A DNA stretch of 64,000 nucleotides from Telmatactis stephensoni (lineage: Eukaryota; Cnidaria; Anthozoa; Actiniaria; Isophelliidae): the NCBI GenBank assembly GCA_029948255.1, contig JALIZF010001589.1, forward strand, positions 124,001-188,000, in the 5' to 3' direction. Made by a program: the position numbers and the translations under genes. Shown here in pieces: positions 1 through 10,698 of this stretch (position 1 is the stretch's first letter; the number at the start of each line of letters is the position of its first letter). The notes below the pieces were generated by a model. That model worked only from the letters and a program-made list of their open reading frames with translations, searched no databases and was not told the origin of the DNA.

Positions 1-1382
1 TGGAAACATTGAATATAACCAAACAAACCAGTATACGACGAACCGCCTGCTGGAATTAGATGAACTTTTGAACCCTCTTTCCTGGAGAAAGTACATTCAT
101 ACTTTAGGATTTCTTTCTAGTGGTATTCCTTGTTGGAACACTCAAGCCCAATTACAGGACAACCTTTTTTGGCACCAGCCATAATAATTCAATTCAAATC
201 GTACTCAATAAAATATATTTTGAACTAATAAATTCAAAGACTACATAATTACAAAGCATATATACGTACTCTAACTTTTCTTTCAACTGGTCCATTTTTG
301 GATATACAGCAATATCGTATGGTTGGTACTCAGTGAGGATCATGTGACATCCAGTCAGTCTATTAAGCAATAGGTTGCCTAGACAACCAATATCTGTGCT
401 CTAAACAACCAGCCAAAATATATAAAAGTTATGTATCATACTAGATTTGATAACAGTGAAGTCATCTTTGTTAAGAAACTGATCATGAAGAGAACACGTT
501 AAAAAGAAACAAACAAAAAACAGACAAGCAGCTGGTGTTCGTTCGTTCGCTAATGCGAACAACAACCAGTATCCTAGCCTCCTCCGCAGGCAACCTTTTG
601 GGCTTCTTGTGCGAAATTTTGAGAAGAAAAAAGACTGGGGACGAAAAGGAGGAGGGAAAAAAGAAGAAGGCGTCCAGGCCACTACGTGCCTAAAACACAG
701 GAGGCCCAAAGCGAAAAAGCGAACAGTTGCCTGCGGAGGAAGCTAGACTACCAGTATCCTTGGTTTACAAAAGTTACAAGACTGCACTAAAAATCACTCG
801 CCAATACGAACTCTTGCTATCAGTTAAGGACAACAAATTACATTCCCATCGGTTTCAGTAACAAGGGATTTCAACCGTTTATTTAACGTTGAGCTAGATA
901 CCTCTTTCCTCTGGCGCATGAAGAGATAACACTCTAATCCAAGTTGCCTTGCTGCAATAGCAGTAGAGCGACAGTGGTTGGAATATGTACTGCCAAGTGT
1001 GAACACTGTATCACAGTTTTGTTCAAGAGCCTCTGCAATTGTGAACTCCAGCTTTCTCACCTGAAACAGTTGCACGTTAAAAGAGCTACAAATACACCTA
1101 AAAAGCAAATGCTGAAGCAGCCGTCTTCAGCATTTGGATATAGGCGTGGTAAATAAATTGAAAGTGTTCAAGTGAGAACAAATTTACCTCAAAATGTTAG
1201 GAAATATTTCTTTGATGTCCAACTCTGTATTGTTTTCATTCACGTTAAAATATCTTTAAAAGTTCTTTTTTTTCCTCTCTTTTTTTTAAAAGAAAAGAAA
1301 AGAAAAGAAAAGAAAAGAAAAGAAAAGAAAAGAAAAGAAAAGAAAAGAAAAGAAAAGAAAAGAAAAGAAAAGAAAAGAAAAG

Positions 1383-1419
<37 letters not shown>

Positions 1420-1469
1420 GAAAAAAAAAGAAAAAAGAAAAGAAAAGAAAAAAAGAAAAAAGAAAAAAG

Positions 1470-1500
<31 letters not shown>

Positions 1501-1693
1501 GAAAAGACCGGGAGCTATTGAGCAACACTGAATGGATTTTCCCTCTGTACCGTCTTTTTGTACTAGTAACAAAACCAACCTTGTTTCCTGACAGATTACT
1601 TCCAGTGTTGTCATCACGTTTAATACCAATTTTAAACCCATTTGGTATACCAGACAACGGCCACTCATGAAGTTGTGTATTCTCCTGTGCAAG
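1..1693 (-). CDS. D-cysteine desulfhydrase / ACC deaminase-like PLP enzyme, partial, 4 exons
   Basis: The family consists of fold-type II PLP enzymes that deaminate D-cysteine or 1-aminocyclopropane-1-carboxylate. Minus-strand exons are 1580-1693, about 842-1060, 270-378, and 81 running off the window edge at 1. Exon 1580-1693 encodes IKRDDNTGSNLSGNK; in the family the lysine of this NK carries PLP, and the intron falls just after it. Exon 842-1060 continues with VRKLEF, then YSNHCRSTAIAARQLGLEC, matching the family QSNH block with Gln replaced by Tyr. Exon 270-378 gives GNLLLNRLTGCHMILTEYQ and ends GA|GTACGT. The last exon, after acceptor CCAG, gives HLIPAGGSSYTGLFGY, the family PxGGSN...GY block. 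Phases agree for the 1580/1060 and 270/81 junctions. The 3' boundary of exon 842-1060 is unclear: T|GTTGTC fits the phase, while AAT|GTAATT does not. The first coding exon was not found above 1693. Family identity is secure; substrate is inferred. Confidence 0.85.
575..749. mobile_element. MULE-like MITE with 9-10 bp target duplication
   Basis: The element starts TAGCCTCCTCCGCAGGC and ends with its near inverted copy, GCCTGCGGAGGAAGCTAG. It is flanked by direct repeats ACCAGTATCC at 565-574 and 750-759. A 9-10 bp duplication is typical of Mutator-like elements. It lies in an intron of the desulfhydrase-like gene and has no coding capacity. Its TAGCCTCC end is shared with the element at 45784-45869. 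Confidence 0.75.
1287..1506. repeat. (AAAAG)n microsatellite
   Basis: About 220 bp of AAAAG units, regular up to about 1400 and then degenerate. It lies in the intron between desulfhydrase exons 1580-1693 and 842-1060. The Lys/Glu/Arg-only and Phe/Leu/Ser-only frames here are artefacts of the repeat. Confidence 0.97.
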
Positions 1694-2902
1694 CTAAGAA
1701 AGAAAAATAGTCTTTTCACTATACAATAATGAAAGGAAGCAAGCAAGCAAGCAAGAATTTTTTAAGGATACTTACAATCCCGTTAAATTATATTTTCCCA
1801 ATGTTCCATGTAGCATGCGCTATTTTCATTCCCAATGCAATGTCTTTTTACTTAGTTTCAAAAGCTTTAGTTTTTATAATACTATTTCAAAGGCATTAGA
1901 AAAAAGATAAAAATCAACGTTTTTGACAGTTATTTTGTTGATTTTGGAGCCATGAAGTGGTTGATTTGTGCGCGCGCTATCACGTACGTACACACGTCAT
2001 CGAACTTCATCGAGTGCGCGCGCTCAGAAAGAAATATTTCTGAAATTTCACTCTTTTTCACGAAATTAAAACAAGTTATTTCTTTTGATATTTGTTTATG
2101 TATAATGAATTAAGGATGTTTATACCTTTTTACAAATATTTTAGTACTTGTAAATTCTGTGAAGTAGCGAAAATTCAACAAGAACGTAGCCCGATCACTT
2201 AAGCGTGACAACGTGGAATTAAGTCACGCGCTATCACACTTGTCTCGCAAGACACTTCAAAAGATTATATTTCGACAACGAAGTCGATGACCATTTTTAT
2301 TTTGTGTATTTAAGTTAGAGGTCCCAAGAAAACTTTCATTGTTCAACATTTAACTAAGAAAAAATGTGGTTAAAACTTATCGAAATCACACACGTTTTAC
2401 CTAACTACAGGTAGAAAACGTTCCAAATCGAATCCAACCATGGTTACAATAATGACAAAAAATTGTACCTGTTGTCATCTATCCCGAACTATTCACACGT
2501 AATCTTATTTTATAATAAATTAAACGTCCATTAAAAGAAAATTTTATCAAGGTTTTCCTGCAAAAATCAAACGTGTGTACATTCTGATTACAAAGGAACG
2601 AAAAAAGGCAAAAACGTCAAGGATTTTGTTGTGTTTTTGAAAGAAATTTTTGCGGAAATGCACGCGCTACTGACGCATCACACGTCATCGAGCGCGCACT
2701 CAGGTTTATTCAAAAAATTTCGCTCATTTAGATGAGAAAAACTCGTTTGCTTTATAATTTTTTGATGTATGTTATTAATTGGAAATCAGATGGCTTATTA
2801 GCTTGCGGTATGACGTCACGCTAATTTATGACTTCAAGATTTGCATGTATTCTTGTCAACAAAGCACAACTGAGTAAGAATTATTTTCAAAAAATAATAA
2901 AA
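1694..2902. other. Non-coding tract upstream of the desulfhydrase exons
   Basis: No exon was recognised. Two loosely similar stretches, about 1950-2060 and 2640-2750, share cacacgtcatcgag-like and gcgcgc-rich words followed by a TTTC-rich run. They may be remnants of one repeat. The missing first coding exon of the desulfhydrase-like gene could lie here unrecognised. Confidence 0.4.
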
Positions 2903-3051
2903 CAATTATTGAATTCGTTTCTCGTAGGATATGGGGAATTATTAAGGCCTCGGTTTGTGTTATCTGCCTCAGCCTTCGGCTTCGGCAGATAACACAAACC
3001 TCGGCCTTAATAATTCCCCATATCCTACTCGACCTCATCCAATAATTGCTT
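2903..3051. repeat. 150-bp near-perfect hairpin
   Basis: The left arm runs from ACAATTATTGAAT through CGTAGGATATGGGGAATT and CGGTTTGTGTTATCTGCC. It folds back onto the right arm, GGCAGATAACACAAACC through AATTCCCCATATCCTACTCG to CAATAATTG. The loop is only a few bases. It is likely a fold-back MITE; no clear target duplication was seen. Confidence 0.8.
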
Positions 3052-3202
3052 AATATATGAATATATATGGATTATTATTCATATACGTGGGGGTTTCACT
3101 GTTTGCATGAATATTGGACGGTTTCTTTCTCAGTAAAAGTGTTCGTGAGTGTGATAAATATTTTCCGAATTCCGAATAAACACGAATGCCATGATATCTG
3201 GC

Positions 3203-3308
3203 CCGGGGTGGGGGGGGGGGGGTGGGGGGGGGGGGGGGGTTGTGTTGGAGGGGGGGACTCCGGTCGTAAATAGATGGGGATGCTCGTCGTACCTTTTAGG
3301 GGTCAAAA
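3203..3308. mobile_element. End fragment of the G-run repeat family
   Basis: A G-rich run is followed by GGGGGGACTCCGGTCGTAA, GATGGGGATGCTCGTCG and GTACCTTTTAGGGGTC. These are the same words, in inverse orientation, as the right end of the complete element at 7425-7818. The copy is cut at about 3308 by the next element. The poly-Gly/Pro frames are artefacts. Confidence 0.6.
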
Positions 3309-3915
3309 CAAGAGACCATAATACTAAGAGAGCGAAACTCAATATTGATGTCTGTGCGATGTTCGTGGCGGCTAAGGCTATTTTTAGTAATTTCGTCATC
3401 GCGCGCGCAAGGCTCTCAAACAATAGAATAGGCCATATGCACTAACAGGTCATGTGACCCTATCTCCCCTAAATCAAGTGTCACCGTCAAAATGAATGCC
3501 AGAAATAGAAAGAGCACCTCGATATTAGTAAAAGCGCAAATTTTCAGCTCCTAAGATGTAATAGAAGAGAAATGACAGCAAATTTAGGATTGAATATTTT
3601 CTTAAGATTCATTCGGAAAAGCGCGTTGGATGGCACGAGCTTGCCATCCAACGCGCTTTTCCGAACGAATCTTAAGAAAATTTCCAATCTTAAATTTACT
3701 GTCATTTTTTCTCTTATTCATCTTATAAACTGAAACTTTGCACTTTTACTAATATCGAGGTGCTCTTTCACTTTTTGGAGTTCATTTTGATGGTGCTGCT
3801 CGATTTAGAGGAGATAGGGTCACGTGACCTGTTAGTGCATATGGCCTATTTTGATTTTCGACGCGCGCGTGGACGGGACCGTTTGCTTTCAGCTTTTGGA
3901 TTCTATTGTTTGGGG
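3309..3915. mobile_element. CAAGAGACC fold-back copy, split by an insertion
   Basis: Sequence 3309-3428 matches the left arm of the complete fold-back at 30423-30685 (CAAGAGACCATAATAC, then GATGTCTGTGC, then GTTCGTGGCGGCTAAGG). The match resumes at 3849-3915 (GACGCGCGCGTGGACGGGA, TTCTATTGTTT). The 3431-3846 element lies between the two parts. The right arm is truncated. Confidence 0.7.
3431..3846. mobile_element. Tc1/mariner-like fold-back MITE, copy 1
   Basis: The ends are GGCCATATGCACTAACAG and its inverted copy, flanked by TA at 3429-3430 and 3847-3848. The two arms of about 200 bp are nearly complementary and meet at GGATGGCACGAGCTTGCCATCC. A second copy with the same structure is at 63544-63962. 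It is non-coding. Confidence 0.82.
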
Positions 3916-4073
3916 TGGGGGGTACACAGGTAGCCCAATCTTTGATCGATCATATATTCAAATATAGAAATTTATCGAAAATAAAATAAATCACATCTTT
4001 GACCTGTATTTTAGTGTTCTATTGCATTCTTTGTGGTTTTTGGATGGTTTGGTTGCATTTTAAGGCGATTTAA

Positions 4074-5865
4074 GGTGGCTGGACCCTATTTCGCCAGTGC
4101 GCGGGTAGTCGAATTGAAGCGGCTATTAATTGCGTTACAGAATTAAGTTGACCAAACTTTTTACGCACACCTACTACAAATGGACCAAATTTTATGCTAG
4201 TTTGGTTGAAATCGGAGCTTTTTTAACATCGAAATTGTTATACACTGGATTTGAAATTTTGCCAATTTTCTCAAAATCCAGACCTCGACGAGCAAAACGA
4301 TTTATGAGACTTTGTAAATCAAATGTTTGTCTATAATGTGAGAGCGTTTAAAGAAATTCTATTAAGCCGATTTTGAGTAAAAGCGGAGCAATTATTTAAC
4401 TTTGAAGAAATTTAAAACCGCGGGTGCTCTACTAAATTAATTTTATAACAATAATTTTCCAAAGAAAAGTTGCAATATTTTTAGTTATAAATAATACCAA
4501 GGCATGGTTCTTTATTTTGTGAATATGTCATCGTATTTGCTATTTTTGATCGCCGTTGAGACGACTGTACGTAAAGCACTAAATTGCTGCGTTTATCTCG
4601 GAATTTCGACATCCGCGTTAATAATACTGTTTCTTGAAAACTAGTAGATCAATTTTTTTTTATTTCTCGATATTAAATATTCAATCCTTTACCAGTAAGG
4701 TGTATAAATTACAAAGGCATTGAAGATTTTTAAGACCATTAAATAATTTTTTAAACATGGCCATATGTGCATCTCTATTCTCCGAGTTGTTGCCGGTGTT
4801 TGATTATGCATGCCTGCATGCGTGTCGCTTTGGCGCCTCGTGCAAAAAAATGCAAATATACATGGAAAGTCACGCCAGTGATATCCAGAGTAACGCTGTA
4901 CGTAGCAGTTTCTTACTAAAGTTTCTAGAACTATGGTATTTCCTTGTGCAAAAAGAAAACGGAGAAGTGAAATATTGCTGGAAAACACATTAAAGGCTAA
5001 AAAGGCGAAGGAAAAAGTAGTTCACCAGTCCAGGTAACTTGGAAGACTTAATATTTCCATGTATTTGCATTTTTTTGCACGAGGCGCCAAAGCGACACGC
5101 ATGCAGGCATGCATATCATAAAGCCTGAATCAAACACCGACAACAACGCGGAGAATAGAGATGCACATATGGCAATGTTTAAAAAATTATTTAATGATCT
5201 TAAAAAACTTCAATGCCTTTGTAATTTATACACCTTACTGGTAAAGGATTGAATATTTAATATCGAGAAATAAAAAAAAATTGATCTACTAGTTTTCAAG
5301 AAACAGTATTATTGACGTGGATGTCGAAATTCCGAGATAAACGCGGCAATTTAGTGCTTTACGTACAGTCGTCTCAACGGCGATCAAAAATAGCAAATAC
5401 GATGACATATTCACAAAATAAAGAACCATGCCTTGGTATTATTTATAACTAAAAATATTGCAACTTTTCTTTGAAAAATCATTGTTATAAAATAAATTTA
5501 GTAGAGCACCCGCGGTTTTAAATTTCTTCAAAGTTAAATAATTGCTCCGCTTTTACTCAAAATCGGCTTAATAGAATTTCTTTAAACGCTCTCACATTAT
5601 AGACAAGCATTTGATTTACAAAGTCTCATAAATCGTTTTGCTCGTCGAGGTCAGGATTTTGAGAAAATTGGCAAAATTTCAAATCCAGTGTATAACAATT
5701 TCGATGTTAAAAAAGCTCCGATTTCAACCAAACTAGCATCATTATAAAATTTGGTCCATTTGTAGTAGGTGTGCGTAAAAAGTTTGGTCAACTTAATTCT
5801 GTAACGCAATTAATAGCCGCTTCAATTCGACTACCCGCGCACTGGCGAAATAGGGTCCAGCCACC
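4074..5865. mobile_element. 1.8-kb fold-back element between TTAA sites
   Basis: The flanks are TTAA at 4070-4073 and 5866-5869, and the termini are GGTGGCTGGACCCTATTT and its exact inverse. The left arm, about 4074-4864, is almost fully complementary to the right arm, about 5057-5865, around a unique centre of about 190 bp (4865-5056). The small open frames in the arms are mirror images and show no known domain. TTAA flanks suggest mobilisation by a piggyBac-type transposase. Confidence 0.85.
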
Positions 5866-7160
5866 TTAAAGGAGGAAAGGGGAATGCATTGCATTTCCCA
5901 AAGCAGTCAGTTTGTCCAGGATCATTCTTTGTCCTCATTTTTTTTTTTTTTTTTTTTTTTTTTTGCATTTTCGCCGTTTCTTTATCTATATTTGGATTTG
6001 AGGCCAGTAACCACATGGCCTCATGGTCTATTTTTTAGAGTTCGTAGCTGGTATTCTACTCGGTCCACGATCACGTTTAAACACTCTACCCTGAGTACTT
6101 AGCTTAACATGTCTATAACTAGCCATTTCTAATAGAAAGTGAAGTGCTGCGAGCAGACTGAGCTGGTGTATCCACGTTAGCAGAACTGTTCCCCTAAAAT
6201 TCACGAAAGTACACCGCTTTCTCTGATATATGAAATGTTTCTTGTCTATCTCTTGTGCGTTGTGTGACGAACACTGCTAGTTGTCCTTCAATGTTGAACT
6301 TCAAAACATAAGTCTCCAGGATCACTGTCGGACACATACAGTTCAAAATATTTAGCACTTTGAGTAAAAGCAATTTTTCAAACAATCACTGACAAACGGC
6401 TAGCGTTGGCAATGATTATAAAACTAACTGATTTTAAAAAGCTAGTTGTACGTTGCATCACGGTCAAAGATACCGCATTGTCTACTGTATTTGACGCTTT
6501 AGATTAAACGAATGATAAATACAATTCCATCACATACAAAGTATAAAATTTTCTTTCATAGGGTAACCAAATATATTGCAGAGATTCTCAGCGCGACCTC
6601 ACTTCATACTTATTATCTTGGCTTGAATTGATTCGGCCCGTAGAGCTTCGATTCGAACAGTAATACGCAAAATGACCAGTAACAGAACATTGCCCTCTCG
6701 AAAATTTTGTGTCCCTCATTTATACTTCGAGAAACATAAACAGATAAAACCTCTCGAATGGAATCGCACAGGAATCCCAATTCATCCCTGTGACGTAAAG
6801 GTTCGCCATGAACATGCCACCGTACATAAAAATCGAGTTCGTGGATCAATATTAAGGTGACGTCATAAATCGCACAGGAATCCCACACCAAGAATAGTGT
6901 TGCTGCTCGCTTCGCTCCCAGCAATTATAGTAAACATACTTTGAATAACGAGATCTAGCATTCTTTGTCAGTAATATTTATTGTGACTATAGCACCACTG
7001 TATACATGTACGGTCAAATCAATTAGTTTTATCTAATTTATTACAATCATTGCAATAAACATCAAGCCTTGCTATAACAAAGAATTCAAACACTCACTTT
7101 AATCAGTAAGCTTAATAAAAAATAACCAACAAAGGAATATTATTTATCACTAACGCCTGA
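5866..7160. other. Non-coding tract with a poly-T run
   Basis: A T homopolymer lies at 5938-5964. The word TCGCACAGGAATCCCA occurs twice, near 6764 and 6870, as a short direct repeat. No convincing exon was found in either strand. Confidence 0.5.
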
Positions 7161-7324
7161 CAGGGCCGTAGCCACCGGTACGGTTAGTCAGGTTTCAACC
7201 GGACCAGCTTTTACCGTTAGATATTGTCATTGCAGTTTTGAAAGCATGAATTCGTGTAGGGAAAGAAAAAACCGGACCAACTTTTAAAAACCGTACCAAT
7301 GTTTAAATGGTGGCTACGGCCCTG
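7161..7324. mobile_element. hAT-like MITE (CAGGGCCGTAGCCACC ends)
   Basis: A perfect 16-bp terminal inverted repeat, CAGGGCCGTAGCCACC, bounds 164 bp, and ACCGG(T)AC-type words recur inside. CAGGG termini are typical of hAT elements. No clean 8-bp duplication was found, so the superfamily call is tentative. The start CAGGGCCGTAGC is shared with the element at 24822. Confidence 0.7.
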
Positions 7325-7424
7325 CGTGATAGAATTGATCTTTGGGAACGTGATTCTAGTTTGAGACTTCTTGCATCTTTTTCATTTACAGTCTTTGTAA
7401 TTCTCCTTTGTTCGTCGCTGAAAC

Positions 7425-7818
7425 CCCGGGGGGGGGGGGGTGTGAGACTCCTATATATAAGACGGGGACGCTCGTCGAAAATTTTAAAAATGACCCCTAA
7501 AAGGTACCTGAGTGGGAGTGGCAACAATTGATTTCTACCCCTAAAAGGTACCAATTCAAAAACAATAATAAAGAATTAAAGTAATGAAACATTTGTTATC
7601 GATGTGCTTTGAAGATTCAATTCAGATCATCGAAATCGTCCCTTTCATGCTTATTTTAGGTAGTTTATCTACCCCAAAACAGTCCCTAAAAGGTACCAGC
7701 TATGTCTCTGGTAGTCCACCTAAGTCTGAGACACCCTAAAAGGTACCAGATTGCAGATTTTGACCCCTAAAAGGTACGACGAGCATCCCCGTCCATTTAC
7801 GAACGGAGTCCCCCCCCC
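7425..7818. mobile_element. G-run element with internal CCCTAAAAGGTACC repeats
   Basis: The left arm has a G run, then GACTCC, GACGGGGACGCTCGTCG. The right arm has CGACGAGCATCCCCGTC, then GGAGTCCCCCCCC. The arms are inverted copies. Inside, CCCTAAAAGGTAC occurs five times, near 7494, 7538, 7684, 7734 and 7764. A partial second copy is at 3203-3308. Confidence 0.7.
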
Positions 7819-8423
7819 GAAGCTGAAACTGTGTTGAGATTTAACAATAATGGTCCTTTGTGCTGTCATAGTTCACATAAGATTGAGAAGTTGTTTCAGA
7901 ATAGATAAATAGCTTGTTGTTTAAGATAAGTTTAGCTTGGTTCACTATAAAATGGTTACTCGTAAATGTTCTCTCCTATAGAAGTTCGCGGTCTCTCACA
8001 TAGGTTCGACTCGAATCTTTTAGTGTGGGTCTACCTCAAATGACAACGAAAACGTGATTTTATGTCTGCCTAGTAAAAGTGCAAAACTGATCACCCACAA
8101 GTAATGTTTATATAAGTGCTCATAAAACACTGAAAATGCCCGAAAATCTCGGACGCGCTTTAATGCCAGAATTGGAAAATTTCTGTAGCGAAGCTGCTGT
8201 TTCAAAGCTAAAAACAATAAATTCAAGGTTCCATAAAAAAACATGGTTCATGAGAAATACATTTTACAAAGTATGATATCCTGCCAAACGCTTAAAACCA
8301 GATTTCTTACGCATTTGTTTTGAAGCAAATGAAATGCACTTCAAGAGTTCACGCCTTTGTCAGGGGGTTAGCATTTATTAGTCAGTCTTGAGAGATGAAG
8401 TGCGACTGAGACGTGTTTCAGAT
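7819..8423. other. Unassigned non-coding tract
   Basis: No domain, repeat pair or splice-framed exon was recognised. It ends at a 9-bp target duplication, GTTTCAGAT (8415-8423), which belongs to the next element. Confidence 0.4.
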
Positions 8424-8491
8424 TACCCTGCGAGCAGAGTCCCCCTTTACCGCTCGATTAGAAGGTAAAGGGGGACTCTGCTCGCAGGGTA
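8424..8491. mobile_element. 68-bp MULE-like hairpin MITE
   Basis: The element is an almost pure palindrome starting TACCCTGCGAGCAGAGTC and ending with its inverse. It is flanked by identical 9-bp repeats GTTTCAGAT at 8415-8423 and 8492-8500. The same ends bound the 759-bp element at 18475-19233, so this is a minimal derivative of that family. Confidence 0.88.
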
Positions 8492-8499
8492 GTTTCAGA

Positions 8500-8897
8500 T
8501 GAATGCATCACTGAATTTTACGAAGCGGAATGGACCTTATTGTTAGCTTTTTAACGATCAATCAATCAATCTTTATTTAATAAAGCAGGTTAATAAACGC
8601 AGGCTGATGTGGACCTGCCATAACATAAATATGAAAATAAAGATGTCGATAATAAATATTATATACAAATATTATAAAATGGCTAAAATATAACCTAAAT
8701 TTATTACCTAAAATCTTATAAAACATATAAAAACTATTACAAAATCATAATGATATCCCTAATTCAATTATGCTATTCTCTAAAATTTAAAATCTCTTAT
8801 TTAATTAAATATGTAAATAATTAAATATGTAAATGTTTAAAACACAAATGTTCATTTGTTCTCCTCTAAAGCCGGTTAATTCAGTGATGCATTCATA
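8500..8897. mobile_element. Inverted-repeat-flanked unit holding a LINE 3' tail
   Basis: GAATGCATCACTGAATT near 8501 and its inverse near 8879 bracket this stretch. Inside, the minus strand reads CAGGTCCACATCAGCCTGCG followed by an AATAAAG and ATTGATTGATTG tail at about 8556-8620. That looks like a LINE 3' end. A related GGCTGATGTGGACCTGC word is at about 63379. Confidence 0.5.
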
Positions 8898-10445
8898 AAC
8901 ACGTTTGATTTCCGGTGTTTCTTCCATATATACCAACAGAATTTTGAGAACAGTTGCCGGGTCGAGTTTTAATTGTTGAAATATTCCGAAAATATTTCTC
9001 TTTCACAAAATCGCTAAAAGCCAATTTATAGCTGGTTAATAGGAGTATAAGTTCCTAAAAAGCTATTTTCTGAAGTTTAATTAGTCGCCTGAAACAACTC
9101 GAAGCGTTGAATGATGTTTTATTAAAGATTGTAAATGAAAATCACTTTAAATTCGTTGTGGTTTTAAACCAAAGAATCGCTATAACGTGCAAGTCACAGT
9201 ATTTTTACTGGACACGTGCAAATTAGCATACACGAGACAATCGAATGCAAGGATGTAAAATATGTTGAAAAAATCATTAATTTACATTGTTTTTTTTCGT
9301 CATTTTGAAGTGATTTAGAACTTTAAAAGATCTTACTTTATAAGATTTTACTTACAACGTTATAGACTATATTTAAAATAGATTTGAAAAAATATTCAAT
9401 ATGTTGTTGTCAGCTCGAACAATGGATATACGATCTGCAAGTGGTGTTGCTCAACTCTTGAATGACCGAGATTCATTCTACAACATTCCGAAATTTTATA
9501 TTAAACATCTTTTCTTAATATTGCTCGGCTCTTAGATGCTTTTAAAACAATTAATCGTTATAATCTGTTGAAAATTTGTATCACGCGATGTACGGATGAT
9601 TCGATATTTCGGTTACGTTCTTTAGAACGATCTGACATTAGACTCAAGGTCATGTCGTCTTATTCGTCTTGCAGTAGGTTGCTAACGATATTTATCATCG
9701 TCCATATCGTTTGACAAGCTGAGGTAGAAATAAAAAATAACAGGTTTACTCGCACGTGCTGTTCGCATATTCAATCAAGAATCAAACCGGTTTAAACATG
9801 TTTAAGGCCTTGATTGAAACAAGTTAAGCGACTAAGGAAACATATCTTACCTTGACCATATATTTTGGCAGGTTTTTCAAATGAGAAGCCCATGGTGGGG
9901 GCTCATATTTATGCAGCATTTTCGATTTTCCAGGCATTATGATATGGTTTGCTTGCCTCTTTTCTTTCAGCGTGCATTGAACAGGTCGCACTGAACAGTT
10001 CTTGAGTGTGAGAAGTGAGCCAGCAATGTACCAGCGGTATACGTATTACTGTTTAATACTGCGTGACATCGTCTTGGTCACACAATTGGTTGCACACCTT
10101 GACTGTAGAATTATTATAATTGAAGAATGAAATAATATCATTTTTGCATTTGCATCACAGATAAACTTTCTTTTATAGATCATAATTTCGATCCGGGAAA
10201 CCGCATAGGACAAATTACGTAGGTTTCCTCTGATGTAGCCTGTATAGCCGGACTTAGCGGGAGACGAGGGGGAAGGGAAATAGGATGAAAGTGCAAACTT
10301 TTTGCGGAATAGGTTGCTTTCGGTTAATAATTGTTTAATGTGTATCACATTTGTCACATTAGTATTTGTAGTATCTCTGTCAACACTGGACACTAACAAA
10401 TTCTAAGCCCAAGCGGGAACTGCAGTAACAGCAAGAGTAGTGTCT
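8898..10445. other. Long AT-rich tract without a recognised gene
   Basis: No exon or repeat could be supported. Some stretches look unique rather than repetitive, for example 9400-9720, so an unrecognised exon cannot be excluded. Confidence 0.4.
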
Positions 10446-10698
10446 CCACAGGTACCCCAGGCAATCGATTAGAGCAGATACGGATGCTAAACCAAGTAAT
10501 TTAATTTAAAAAAACCCAGCTTATAACGGCTCAAACACGAAAAAATGCATGCAAAATGAAAAGATATTATCTGATACTAAGGCGAAAAATTTTTTTTAAA
10601 ATTCCACCCGGACCTTCTGTTTTTTCTATTGCTTTACATTGCTTCAATAGCATCTGTACAATTAGCGCTGCTCTAATCGATTGCCTGGGCGCCAGTGG
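10446..10698. mobile_element. Terminal-inverted-repeat element (CCAGGCAATCGATTAGAGCAG)
   Basis: A left arm containing CAGGCAATCGATTAGAGCAG (about 10446-10477) is the inverse of a right arm, CTGCTCTAATCGATTGCCTG (about 10669-10698). Total length is about 253 bp. No target duplication is evident. A partial relative, CCCCAGGCAATCACTTAGAACAG, lies at about 12674-12700. Confidence 0.7.

Noticed and set aside
1172..1746. Lys/Glu/Arg-rich and Phe/Leu/Ser-rich open frames over the AAAAG tract
   Set aside because: They are produced by the simple repeat and overlap a spliced exon of the desulfhydrase-like gene on the minus strand.
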